A stretch of DNA of 64,000 nt from Mannheimia haemolytica (GTDB taxonomy: Bacteria; Pseudomonadota; Gammaproteobacteria; Enterobacterales; Pasteurellaceae): assembly GCA_900638155.1 (NCBI GenBank), contig LR134495.1, positions 1,364,001 to 1,428,000 of the forward strand, in the 5' to 3' direction. Position numbers and translations under genes: made by a program. Below are positions 17,440 through 26,347 of the stretch, piece by piece. The notes under the pieces were generated by a model. The model saw nothing but the letters and a program-made list of their open reading frames with translations, had not been told where the DNA came from and ran no database searches. Numbering within the stretch: the first letter of the stretch is position 1; each line of letters starts with the position of its first letter.

Positions 17440-19362
17440 TTACTCTTGTGCCAGAGCAGTAATTGGGTTTAATTGGGAGGCGTTTCTTGCCGGAATGTAG
17501 CCAAATACCACACCGATAAGTGTAGAGCAGAGCACGGCAATAATCACCGATTCCGGTGAAAGCATCATTTTAAAATTCGTACCTAAGGTATTAAATGCCC
17601 AAATAATAGCGCTTGCCAGCAAAATGCCAATCACACCACCAATCAGGCAAATAACCACCGCTTCAATTAAAAATTGTTGCAAAATATTGCGTTGTTTTGC
17701 ACCAATCGCCATTCGGACACCAATTTCTCGGGTTCGCTCGGTGACGGAAACCAACATAATATTCATTACCCCGATACCGCCGACAATCAGCGAAATAAGG
17801 GCGATAGAGGAAATCAGCAAGGTCATTGTATTGGTGGTACTGGTAATGGTTTGTTTGATCGTATCACTATTCATAATAAAGAAATCTTTTTTGCCGTGTT
17901 TAGCTACCAACAATTCGGTAATGCTTTTTTCAGCAGTTTGGCTTTCAATATCATCTTTAATTTTAACCGTGAGTGAATCTATCTGTTTTGCACCTGAAAT
18001 GCGTTGCATAATAGTGGTATAAGGCGCCCACAAGGTAAGGCTACTTTGGTTCATATTATTTGACTGTTGTGCCACACCAATGATTTGTAACGGTTTTTTA
18101 TCCACTAGAATCGTTTTACCTTCAACAGGCTCTGTCAGCCCCAAATCTTTTTGAGTGTTAGGGTCAATGACAATAACCTGTGCCACATTTTTTACTTCCT
18201 CGGCACTGAAAAAACGCCCTGAGATCAGCTTTAACCCTTTCACATCAATAAATTGCTCTCCAACACCTCGTACTGAACCGGTTACTGCGGTATTACCATA
18301 AATCAATGTGGCACTGACATTGCTTGAAGGAGTAATGCTTTCCACATAGCTTTGCCGCCCCAACATTAAGGCATCACTGATGGTTAAATTCTTAGTCAGA
18401 TTGGCTCTTCTATCACCAAAGCCGGTTCCATTCATAATATCAATCGTATTTGTGCCTAGGTTGTTGATATTAGAAAGGATTTGTTGTTGCGAGCCTCTTC
18501 CAAGAGCAACCACAGAAATCACAGAGGTAATGCCAATAATAATGCCCAGCATCGTGAGGATTGCCCGCATTTTATGTGCCATAATTGCGCTGGTTGCCAT
18601 TTTAAAGGATTCAAACAGTTGATCCCAAAAGCGAGGTTTTTGTGTTGTCGTTTTATTGAGAGCCGTTTCCTGAACATCAGCACGTTGGCGTTCATCTCGA
18701 ATGATTTGCCCATCTTTAATTTCAACGACACGGCTGGCTTGGGCAGCAATGTTTGGGTCGTGTGTCACCATAATAATGGTATGACCTTCTTGGTGTAGTT
18801 CTCGTAAGATTTCTAGCACAGTTTCGCCACTTTTAGAATCTAATGCACCGGTAGGCTCGTCTGCAAGAATGATTTCACCGCCGTTCATTAAGGCTCGTGC
18901 AATGCTGACTCGTTGCTGTTGCCCTCCAGATAACTCATTCGGCTTATGTTGGGTTTTATCTGATAAACCTAACTTCGTTAATAACGTATTAGCTCGCTTT
19001 TTGCGTGATGAGCTATCCATTCCGGCATAAATGGCAGGTAGGGCAACATTTTCGTTTGCATTCAAAGCTGAGAGAAGATTATAGCGTTGGAAAATAAACC
19101 CAAGCTTGCGTTGGCGTAAATCAGACAGTTCATCTGCAGACATTGTTTGGGTCTCTTTGCCATCAATACGGCAAATACCTGAGCTGGCAGTATCTAAACA
19201 GCCAATAATATTCATTAAGGTAGATTTGCCAGAACCTGAAGCACCTATAATTGCGACAAAATCACCCTGTTCAATACTGAGATTGATATTTTTTAAAATA
19301 TGAGCTTGAGTTTGCCCCAAGCCAAAGTATTTATTGAGATTTTCTATTTCAATTAATTTCAT
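17440..19362 (-). CDS. macB: MacB-type ABC exporter (ATPase plus permease)
   Basis: 640 residues from the ATG at 19362. The frame extends to a TTG at 19425, but that part covers an uptake signal and the end of cpxA, so the MKLIEIENLNKYF start is preferred although no clear ribosome site is visible. ATPase motifs: GASGSGKST, LSGGQQQR, LADEPTGALD. A transmembrane helix near 270, a large periplasmic domain and three C-terminal helices (FtsX-like) complete the MacB fold, which works with a periplasmic MacA and TolC. No macA adjoins it; the gene instead follows cpxRA, which suggests envelope-stress control. Confidence 0.9.
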   Translation of the reverse strand: MKLIEIENLNKYFGLGQTQAHILKNINLSIEQGDFVAIIGASGSGKSTLMNIIGCLDTASSGICRIDGKETQTMSADELSDLRQRKLGFIFQRYNLLSALNANENVALPAIYAGMDSSSRKKRANTLLTKLGLSDKTQHKPNELSGGQQQRVSIARALMNGGEIILADEPTGALDSKSGETVLEILRELHQEGHTIIMVTHDPNIAAQASRVVEIKDGQIIRDERQRADVQETALNKTTTQKPRFWDQLFESFKMATSAIMAHKMRAILTMLGIIIGITSVISVVALGRGSQQQILSNINNLGTNTIDIMNGTGFGDRRANLTKNLTISDALMLGRQSYVESITPSSNVSATLIYGNTAVTGSVRGVGEQFIDVKGLKLISGRFFSAEEVKNVAQVIVIDPNTQKDLGLTEPVEGKTILVDKKPLQIIGVAQQSNNMNQSSLTLWAPYTTIMQRISGAKQIDSLTVKIKDDIESQTAEKSITELLVAKHGKKDFFIMNSDTIKQTITSTTNTMTLLISSIALISLIVGGIGVMNIMLVSVTERTREIGVRMAIGAKQRNILQQFLIEAVVICLIGGVIGILLASAIIWAFNTLGTNFKMMLSPESVIIAVLCSTLIGVVFGYIPARNASQLNPITALAQE

Positions 19363-19412
19363 ACAAGCGGTTATTTTTCGACTGTTTTTTACAAACGAAA
19401 TGATCTTTTTCC

Positions 19413-20801
19413 TTAGGAATGCCAAAGGGGAAGTTTCAGTTCGATTTTTAATCCTCCCATATTACTTTTATCTAAATGAATAGTACCTTGGTGCTGTTGA
19501 ACTACATTTTGTACAATCGCTAATCCTAGTCCGGTTCCTCCCGTTTCTCTTGCTCTTGCTTCATCTATGCGGTAAAAAGGTTTAAGAATATTTTCATATT
19601 CGTTTTCTGGAACCCCTTCGCCATCATCTTCAACTGTGAGAAATAAATGACCATCATCTACATTCATTGAGACCGAAAGCATTTTTTTTGCATATTTTTG
19701 GCCGTTTCGGATCAAATTTTCTAAAGCGCTGGCCAGTAAATCTACGGCTCCGTTAATAGAATAAGATTCTGGGTTTTTGATGTTTTGCTTGATGATAAAA
19801 ATGATATTATTTTGTGAGGTTTCAAATTTAGCATCTTCAATTACATTATTCCAAATTTCATCAATTGCAAAAATTTTTTTATGAATTTGATAATTTAATT
19901 GTTCACGTGATATGGTTAACAAGTCTTTTATCAATTGGTCTAATTTACCTACTTCTGCTTCAATGCGATCGATTTCTGCCAGACCACAGGTTTTACGGCG
20001 TAATATAGCAATAGCGAGTTGTAATCTGGCTAAAGGTGTTTTTAACTCATGAGATATATCCGAAATCATTCTTTGTTGCTGCTGAGTTAAATTTTTTAAG
20101 CTTATCACCATATGGTTAAAGCTTTTTCCAACTTCCCCAATTTCATAGATCCATTCTGATTCTAATTTAGGATTAGTTTCCAAATTACCAGAGGCTACCG
20201 CATTTGCCGAGATAGTTAATTCTTTAACCGGTTTGGTAATTTTAAAGGATAACCAGATTAATAAAGGAATTCCGGCAAACATAAGTAATACCGCCATAAT
20301 AAAAGGGGAGTCTAAAATCGTATTAATCCACTCTTTTTGAGCATCTACCGCTTTAATAAAATATTGGTTATAAGTATGGTTTTCGGATTTCACGACAAAT
20401 GGACCATAGATTTCACTATTTTCAAACCGTCTTTGTAACGGCTCTTCAGTCTGTTGTGATTGATAAATAAAAAACTGCAATGCTTTAATATTACTTTGGT
20501 TTACGCCACTTAAATTACCAGTTTTTTTATCTTCTAGGATTACATCAAATCCATTAGATGTTTCAACTGATAAATTTCTATCAAAAACTTCATCTAAATT
20601 TAAGCTTTTCTCTGTTTCAAAGCTTTCATTTTTAAAGAAAATTTGGTCTTTTGCAGAAAGGGGAGAAAATTTGCGAGCATCAAATTTATCTAAATTAAAT
20701 GCAATGGTAATAAATAATATAAGCAATAAACCATACGAGGTCACTAGCTTGTATGCTAAGCGTTTACGAAATTCTAAATATTTTTTAACAAGATTTGACA
20801 T
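19413..20801 (-). CDS. cpxA: Envelope-stress sensor kinase CpxA
   Basis: 462 residues: transmembrane helix 1 at ~17-34, a periplasmic sensor of about 130 residues, helix 2 at ~168-187, HAMP, then the dimerisation helix with the phospho-acceptor His (ISDISHELKTPLARLQLA), N-box (LIRNGQKYA) and G-boxes (DDGEGVP, GGTGLGLAIV). Paired with cpxR upstream in the same orientation. The short gap holds a hairpin that could reduce kinase expression. The sequence matches the CpxA class by domain order and the PLARLQLA motif. Confidence 0.9.
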   Translation of the reverse strand: MSNLVKKYLEFRKRLAYKLVTSYGLLLILFITIAFNLDKFDARKFSPLSAKDQIFFKNESFETEKSLNLDEVFDRNLSVETSNGFDVILEDKKTGNLSGVNQSNIKALQFFIYQSQQTEEPLQRRFENSEIYGPFVVKSENHTYNQYFIKAVDAQKEWINTILDSPFIMAVLLMFAGIPLLIWLSFKITKPVKELTISANAVASGNLETNPKLESEWIYEIGEVGKSFNHMVISLKNLTQQQQRMISDISHELKTPLARLQLAIAILRRKTCGLAEIDRIEAEVGKLDQLIKDLLTISREQLNYQIHKKIFAIDEIWNNVIEDAKFETSQNNIIFIIKQNIKNPESYSINGAVDLLASALENLIRNGQKYAKKMLSVSMNVDDGHLFLTVEDDGEGVPENEYENILKPFYRIDEARARETGGTGLGLAIVQNVVQQHQGTIHLDKSNMGGLKIELKLPLWHS

Positions 20802-20816
20802 AATAATAAAAATGCA

Positions 20817-20850
20817 AAAAATCCCTAAAATATTAACTATTTAGGGATTT
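20817..20850 (-). terminator. Hairpin between cpxR and cpxA
   Basis: On the minus strand AAATCCCTAAA-TAGTTAAT-ATTTTAGGGATTTTTT: a strong stem with a U tail, like an intrinsic terminator placed inside the two-component operon. Confidence 0.6.
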
Positions 20851-20861
20851 AATAAAAGACA

Positions 20862-21578
20862 TTATTCAGTTACTAACAAGTAACCCCGACCTCTTAAGGT
20901 TTTAAACCAAGGTAATCCATCTTCCCGTTCGGGTAATTTTTTACGAAGATTAGAAATATGCATATCAATTGCACGATCATAAGGCGTTAAATTTTTCCCT
21001 AAAATTTCTAAACTCAATAATTCTCTGGACAAAATCTCCCCTGGGTTTCGCATTAACATTTGTAATAATGCAAATTCAGTCCCCGTTAAATCAAGATCAC
21101 ATCCTTGATAATAAGCCTGCTGACGTCCTGAATGTAATTCAACTCCGGCAAATTGTAATGATTTAGAGATGTTTTCAGTATAATTCTGTTCAGAATGGTC
21201 TGTTGAAGCTGGGCGAGAGGTTGTTCTTCGAAGTATCGCTTTCATTCTAGCGACTAGTTCACGATCATTAAAAGGTTTCGGTAAATAATCGTCAGCCCCT
21301 AATTCTAAACCTAAGATTCTATCAATTTGATCATCTCTTGCACTTAACATTAAAACGGGTAATGAGTATTTTTGTCGTATACGTTTTAATGTTTCCACGC
21401 CATTTAATACCGGCATCATCACATCTAGTAATACTAAATCATATTGATTAGACTCTAACTCATTTAAGCCTTCTAAACCATTATGCACAACTTTCATTTT
21501 AAATCCTTCTAATGAAAGTAATTCAGTTAGTAGCTCAGTAAACTCAATATCATCATCTATTAATAAGATTTTTGACAT
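20862..21578 (-). CDS. cpxR: Response regulator CpxR
   Basis: 238 residues, OmpR type: receiver domain with acidic pocket (LIDDDIEF), phospho-acceptor Asp in LVLLDVMMP, Lys in YLPKPFND, then a winged-helix DNA-binding domain (LTGTEFALLQML, RAIDMHISNLRKKL, RGRGYLL). Partner of CpxA; it controls envelope-stress genes. First gene of a cpxR-cpxA-macB unit. Confidence 0.93.
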   Translation of the reverse strand: MSKILLIDDDIEFTELLTELLSLEGFKMKVVHNGLEGLNELESNQYDLVLLDVMMPVLNGVETLKRIRQKYSLPVLMLSARDDQIDRILGLELGADDYLPKPFNDRELVARMKAILRRTTSRPASTDHSEQNYTENISKSLQFAGVELHSGRQQAYYQGCDLDLTGTEFALLQMLMRNPGEILSRELLSLEILGKNLTPYDRAIDMHISNLRKKLPEREDGLPWFKTLRGRGYLLVTE

Positions 21579-21645
21579 AAAATATTTCCTATAAAATTAA
21601 AACTAACTTTACAAAGGTAAAAATTATTATAACAATTGATGTTTT

Positions 21646-22428
21646 TTATTCTACCACTTTTATTTTGTGCCAAATTACATCTAATTCTTCTAATTTACAT
21701 TCTTTTACAGTTCTTCCCGATTTTTTCACAAATTTTTCAACTTTTCGAAAGCGATGTTCAAATTTTAGATTTGCATTGCGTAAAATTTCCTCGGCATCGG
21801 TATGATAATGGCGGCATAAATTTACAATCGCAAACAAGAGATCACCTAATTCTTCAGCAAGTTCGGCAGAGCGAGCCGGATATTGTGCGATTTCTGCTTT
21901 GACTTCATCGAGTTCTTCTTCGACTTTTGCCAGCACATCGTGCGGATTATCCCAATCGAACCCGACTTTCGCACACCGTTTTTGTAGCTTATTCGCACGG
22001 GTGAGGGCAGGCAAGGCGAATGGCAAATCGTCTAAAATCGAGTCTTGATTGCGGTGTTTTTCATCATTCGCTTTTTGGGCTTCCCAACTTTGTAAGGCTT
22101 CGTCGCTGTTAGTGGCTTTCACCTCGCCAAAAACGTGAGGGTGGCGGTAAATCAGTTTATCGTGAATATCCGTTACTACATCATCAAAAGTGAAACTGCC
22201 TTCCTCTTTCGCTAATTGGCTTAAAAAGACCACTTGCAGTAATAAATCGCCTAACTCTTCACGCAAAGCGGTGCGGTCTTGGGTGTGAATGGCTTCCGCT
22301 ACTTCGTAGGTTTCTTCCAACAAGTGGGGCAACATCGTGTCAAAATTCTGTTTGAGATCCCACGGGCAGCCGTGTTCAGGGTGGCGAAGTTGGTTTACAA
22401 CATCAAGAAATTGTTCAATGGTTGCCAT
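21646..22428 (-). CDS. mazG: Nucleoside triphosphate pyrophosphohydrolase MazG
   Basis: 260 residues with two MazG repeats. The N-terminal copy has HPEHGCPWDLKQ, EETYEVAEAI and LREELGDLLLQV; the C-terminal copy has KVEEELDEVKAEI and ELGDLLFAIVNLCR. It hydrolyses non-canonical or excess NTPs to NMP and PPi in the cytoplasm. AAAGGAAA precedes the ATG. Its 3' end faces cpxR's upstream region, so the two are probably separate units. Confidence 0.95.
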   Translation of the reverse strand: MATIEQFLDVVNQLRHPEHGCPWDLKQNFDTMLPHLLEETYEVAEAIHTQDRTALREELGDLLLQVVFLSQLAKEEGSFTFDDVVTDIHDKLIYRHPHVFGEVKATNSDEALQSWEAQKANDEKHRNQDSILDDLPFALPALTRANKLQKRCAKVGFDWDNPHDVLAKVEEELDEVKAEIAQYPARSAELAEELGDLLFAIVNLCRHYHTDAEEILRNANLKFEHRFRKVEKFVKKSGRTVKECKLEELDVIWHKIKVVE

Positions 22429-22525
22429 AGTATTTCCTTTTTACAAGCGGTTATTTTTGATCAAAATTTTGCAAATTCTACCATAGCCCGTGCTTTTTCG
22501 CTTATAATGCGGAAATTTATTAAGT

Positions 22526-22639
22526 ATGAGCAGAGCAATGGCAGCAGAAAAATTAACTAAAAAACGCTTAATTCAAATTGTGGTGATGTTAATCATTCTT
22601 CTGATTGCGTTTTTTTATCGAACTTATACACATAGTTAG
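22526..22639 (+). CDS. Small single-pass membrane protein, 37 residues
   Basis: ATG AGC AGA ... TAG encodes a basic N-terminus (AEKLTKKRL), one hydrophobic helix (IQIVVMLIILLIAFF) and a short YRTYTHS tail. The layout resembles small proteins such as YfgG (DUF2633), but the match is too weak to name. An alternative start is the Met at 22538. Ribosome site poor. It lies alone between mazG and accD; the rest of the 309-bp gap holds a single uptake signal (about 22444) and the accD promoter region. Confidence 0.5.
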   Translation: MSRAMAAEKLTKKRLIQIVVMLIILLIAFFYRTYTHS

Positions 22640-22737
22640 TGATCTGATATGTCAATAAAACATATCAAAAACCGATAAATTATGCTTTAATAGCAACCAT
22701 TTACTAAACCCAACAACTCAATCCAAAAGGAAGAATA

Positions 22738-23634
22738 ATGAGCTGGTTAGACAGAATTTTAGGTAGAGACTCTTCATCATCAAGCAGTACAAAATCAAAA
22801 GTGCCTGAAGGGGTATGGACAAAATGTACCAGTTGTGAACAAGTTCTCTATAGCGAAGAATTACAACGCAATCAACAGGTTTGCCCCAAATGCGATCATC
22901 ATATGCGTATTGATGCCCGCACTCGTTTATTGAATTTATTAGATAAAGATTCTGCGGTCGAAATCGCTGCTGACTTAGAGCCGGAAGATGTGTTGAAATT
23001 TAAAGATTTAAAGAAATATAAAGATCGTTTAACTGCCGCACAAAAACAAACCGGCGAAAAAGATTCTTTTATCGTGCTTGCCGGTACATTGCATAATATG
23101 CCAGTGGTTACAGCCTCCTTTAACTTTGAGTTTATGGGCGGCTCAATGGGTTCTGTGGTGGGAGCAAAATTTGTGAAAGCCGCAGAAAAAGCCCTAGCTG
23201 AAAAAATTCCGTTTATCTGTTTCTCGGCATCGGGTGGGGCTCGTATGCAAGAGGCGTTATTCTCTTTAATGCAAATGGCAAAAACCAGTGCGATTTTAGC
23301 CAAAATGAAAGAGCAGGGTGTGCCGTTTATTTCGGTATTAACCGACCCGACTTTAGGTGGTGTTTCCGCAAGTTTGGCAATGCTGGGCGATGTGAATATT
23401 GCTGAACCAAAAGCTCTAATCGGCTTTGCCGGTCCACGAGTAATTGAGCAAACCGTGCGTGAAAAACTGCCTGAAGGTTTCCAACGTGCAGAGTTCTTAT
23501 TAGAACACGGGGCAGTTGATATGATCGTGCATCGTAAAGAGATGCGTGATACCCTTGCCCGCCTGTGTGCAAAATTAACCAATCAGCCAACACCGTTTAA
23601 AGTGGCGGAATTGATTGTAGAAAATGCAGAATAA
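22738..23634 (+). CDS. accD: Acetyl-CoA carboxylase carboxyltransferase beta subunit
   Basis: 298 residues. The N-terminal zinc ribbon (CTSC...CPKC, four cysteines) is followed by the crotonase-like carboxyltransferase domain ([48 protein letters not shown]). It makes malonyl-CoA for fatty-acid synthesis with AccA, AccB and AccC. AAGGAAG precedes the ATG. folC follows 15 bp downstream, as in many gammaproteobacteria. Confidence 0.97.
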   Translation: MSWLDRILGRDSSSSSSTKSKVPEGVWTKCTSCEQVLYSEELQRNQQVCPKCDHHMRIDARTRLLNLLDKDSAVEIAADLEPEDVLKFKDLKKYKDRLTAAQKQTGEKDSFIVLAGTLHNMPVVTASFNFEFMGGSMGSVVGAKFVKAAEKALAEKIPFICFSASGGARMQEALFSLMQMAKTSAILAKMKEQGVPFISVLTDPTLGGVSASLAMLGDVNIAEPKALIGFAGPRVIEQTVREKLPEGFQRAEFLLEHGAVDMIVHRKEMRDTLARLCAKLTNQPTPFKVAELIVENAE

Positions 23635-23649
23635 TTTGATTTAATCTGA

Positions 23650-24951
23650 ATGAATACATTAAGCATACCTAAAGCCACGGATTCTTTGGAAACGTGGCTT
23701 TCCTATTTAGAACAAGCCCATTCTAAACCGATTGATATGGGCTTAGATCGTATTCGTAAGGTGGCAACAGAGCTGGATTTACTCAAACCTGCCCCTTATG
23801 TGATTACCGTTGCAGGTACCAACGGCAAGGGTTCGACCTGTCGTTTGTTAGAAGTCACTTTATTAAAAGCCGGTTTTCGGGTTGGGGTTTACTCTTCGCC
23901 CCATTTAATTCATTACAATGAACGGGTAAGAATTAATGGCGATGTTCTTCCGGATAGCGATCACGTTCTATCATTTGCAAAAATTAATGAAAAAAAGACC
24001 GCTTCACTCACTTATTTTGAGTTTAGTACGCTGTCTGCATTTGAGCTATTCAAACAAAATCAGCTCGATATTGTGATTTTAGAAGTCGGATTAGGTGGAC
24101 GATTAGATGCCACTAATATAATTGATCCAAACCTTGCTGTGATTACCTCGATTGACATCGACCACGTTGCATTTTTAGGCGATAACCGTGAAGACATCGG
24201 GCGTGAGAAAGCCGGTATTTTCCGTGAAAATATTCCGGTTGTCATCGGCGAGCCTGATTGCCCTAATTCGATGAAACAGATTGTGAATTCGTTAAATTGT
24301 CACGCTTTTTACCGAGGTAAAGACTGGCAGTTTGAAATTAAGAATAATCTGTTTCATTGGTATTCTGAAGAAAAATCCTTTATTGATTTACCAATGCCAC
24401 TTATTCCGATTCCAAACGCCGGCACCACATTGGCTGTGTTAATGCAACTGCCATTTGAAATTGATGAAGAAATTATTCGACAAGCCTTAAATGAAGCTCA
24501 AATGACAGGGCGTTTTCAAACACTGACGGATAGCGATTTTGCTCATTTTTCTCAACCTAAACCGGCTGCAAAAGTAATTATTGATGTAGGGCATAACCCA
24601 CACGCAGCACGTTATTTAGCAGATAAACTTGCAGAATTAAAGCAAGTAAATCAGAAAATCTATGCGGTGTTTAGTGCGTTAGAAGATAAGAATTTATCTG
24701 GCATTGTCGAGCCATTAGCGAATATTATTGATGAATGGCATTGTGCAGGGCTAGATTGTTGGCGTGGGCAAACAGGCGATGCGGTGTTAGCGAAATTGGT
24801 AAAAGTTTTGCCAAATTCAACCGCTTGTTGCTATGAAAATGTGGCACAAGCAAGCCGAGTATTGTTTGAAAAAGCCACTGAAAATGATATTGTGCTGGTG
24901 TTCGGCTCATTTCATACGGTGGCAGATTTTATGCTTTGGTTGGAAACGTAA
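23650..24951 (+). CDS. folC: Dihydrofolate/folylpolyglutamate synthase
   Basis: 433 residues of the Mur-ligase-like family: P-loop TVAGTNGKGSTCR near 55, ILEVGLGGRLDATN, DHVAFLGD and GREKAGIFR. It adds glutamate to dihydropteroate and folates using ATP. Expressed with accD. Two hairpins (24960-24983 and 24997-25024) end the unit. Confidence 0.96.
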   Translation: MNTLSIPKATDSLETWLSYLEQAHSKPIDMGLDRIRKVATELDLLKPAPYVITVAGTNGKGSTCRLLEVTLLKAGFRVGVYSSPHLIHYNERVRINGDVLPDSDHVLSFAKINEKKTASLTYFEFSTLSAFELFKQNQLDIVILEVGLGGRLDATNIIDPNLAVITSIDIDHVAFLGDNREDIGREKAGIFRENIPVVIGEPDCPNSMKQIVNSLNCHAFYRGKDWQFEIKNNLFHWYSEEKSFIDLPMPLIPIPNAGTTLAVLMQLPFEIDEEIIRQALNEAQMTGRFQTLTDSDFAHFSQPKPAAKVIIDVGHNPHAARYLADKLAELKQVNQKIYAVFSALEDKNLSGIVEPLANIIDEWHCAGLDCWRGQTGDAVLAKLVKVLPNSTACCYENVAQASRVLFEKATENDIVLVFGSFHTVADFMLWLET

Positions 24952-24959
24952 AAATTGAT

Positions 24960-24983
24960 GGTGCAAGCGTCCACGCTTGTACC
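24960..24983. repeat. 24-bp dispersed palindrome after folC
   Basis: GGTGCAAGCGTCCACGCTTGTACC; inverse form of the element at 3746-3769. Confidence 0.65.
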
Positions 24984-24996
24984 TAAAAGATAAAAA

Positions 24997-25024
24997 GAGG
25001 CACAAGCACTCAGGCTTATGCCTC
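24997..25024. terminator. Hairpin between convergent folC and aspC
   Basis: GAGGCA...AAGC...GCTTATGCCTC stem preceded by AAAAAG on one side and TATATATC on the other; likely terminator for both genes, possibly a diverged member of the same palindrome family. Confidence 0.6.
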
Positions 25025-25044
25025 TATATATCTTTAAGGTTTAA

Positions 25045-26241
25045 TTAAAGCACTTTCACAATCGCATCGGCAAGGGCGTCAATGTTTTTGCTGGTAATGC
25101 CTGCTACATTGATTCTGCCTGAACGTACAGCATAAATTGCAAACTCATCTTTTAACTTATCCACTTGCTCCGGTGTTAAGCCGCTGAATGAGAACATACC
25201 ATTTTGCTCGGTAATGAAAGAGAAGTCTTTGTTTGCCCCTTTTTCTTTTAATTTCTGCACTAATTGGCTACGCATTTCTTTAATGCGGTTACGCATTTCA
25301 TCTAATTCCGCAATCCATTGTGCTTTAAGGTCAGGATCAGCCAATGCAACTGCTACCGCACTCGCACCGTGGGCAGATGGGTTAGAGTAAAGCACACGAA
25401 TAATCGATTTGATTTGGGTGAATGCTCGGTTGGCATCATCTGCATTGTCTGCAATTAGGGTAAATGCACCGACACGCTCGTTATATAACCCAAAGTTTTT
25501 CGAGAATGAGCTTGCGACCAACAATTCACGGTTATTTTTCACAAAGGCTCGTAAACCGTAAGCATCTTCCTCTAAACCATTCGCAAAGCCTTGATAAGCA
25601 AAGTCAAATAACGGCAACCAGCCTTTTTCGGCAGATAATGCCGCTAACTGTTCCCATTGTGCAGGTGTTGGGTCAATTCCGGTCGGGTTGTGGCAGCAAC
25701 CGTGTAATAACACGACATCACCGGCTTCTGCTTGGCTTAAATCGGCAATTAAATTTTCCCAATCTAAACCGTTAGTCTCTTTATTGTAGTAGCGATAGCC
25801 TTTTACATTCACACCTACCGCATCAAAAATACCGTTATGGTTTGGCCAAGTTGGGGTGGAAATCCACACATTTTTCGCATTAGTATGACGTTTGATAAAT
25901 TCCGCCGCAATGCGTAATGCCCCTGTACCACCTAAACTCTGTGCGGTTTTGGCACGACCTGAGGTAATCACTTCAGCCCCTTCGCCAAATAATAACGCTT
26001 GCGTTGCCGCATTGAATGCTTGAACACCGTCAATGGTTAAATAATTTTTACTGTTTTCCGTCTCTAATAAACGTTTTTCGGCTTCTTTTACCGCTTTGAC
26101 AATCGGGGTTTTGCCTTCATCGGTCATATAAACACCGATACCAAGGTTGATTTTACCTTCACGGCTATCTGCTTTAAACGCTTCACCTAAGCCTAAAATT
26201 GGGTCTGCCGGAGCAGCTTGAATGTGACTAAACATTGACAT
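25045..26241 (-). CDS. aspC: Aspartate (aromatic) aminotransferase
   Basis: 398 residues, class I PLP enzyme: [11 protein letters not shown], the PLP lysine in [24 protein letters not shown], and the C-terminal substrate arginine in [11 protein letters not shown]. It transfers amino groups between aspartate or aromatic amino acids and 2-oxoglutarate. GAGGAA precedes the first ATG; the Met two codons on is a possible alternative. AspC and TyrB are hard to separate by eye. Confidence 0.93.
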   Translation of the reverse strand: MSMFSHIQAAPADPILGLGEAFKADSREGKINLGIGVYMTDEGKTPIVKAVKEAEKRLLETENSKNYLTIDGVQAFNAATQALLFGEGAEVITSGRAKTAQSLGGTGALRIAAEFIKRHTNAKNVWISTPTWPNHNGIFDAVGVNVKGYRYYNKETNGLDWENLIADLSQAEAGDVVLLHGCCHNPTGIDPTPAQWEQLAALSAEKGWLPLFDFAYQGFANGLEEDAYGLRAFVKNNRELLVASSFSKNFGLYNERVGAFTLIADNADDANRAFTQIKSIIRVLYSNPSAHGASAVAVALADPDLKAQWIAELDEMRNRIKEMRSQLVQKLKEKGANKDFSFITEQNGMFSFSGLTPEQVDKLKDEFAIYAVRSGRINVAGITSKNIDALADAIVKVL

Positions 26242-26347
26242 TGGAGTTCCTCATCAAAATGAAAATAAACAGTGAATTTATACGATTAAATTGCAGATTT
26301 AGCAAGAGCAAAAACATAAAAAAATATAATAAAAACTATAAATTATT

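Noticed and set aside
19363..19425. Upstream TTG start adding 21 residues to MacB
   Set aside because: The extension overlaps the end of cpxA and reads through an uptake signal; MKLIEIENL is the normal MacB start.
22899..23582. 227-codon open frame antisense to accD
   Set aside because: accD is unmistakable on the plus strand; the antisense frame has no ribosome site and no recognisable protein.
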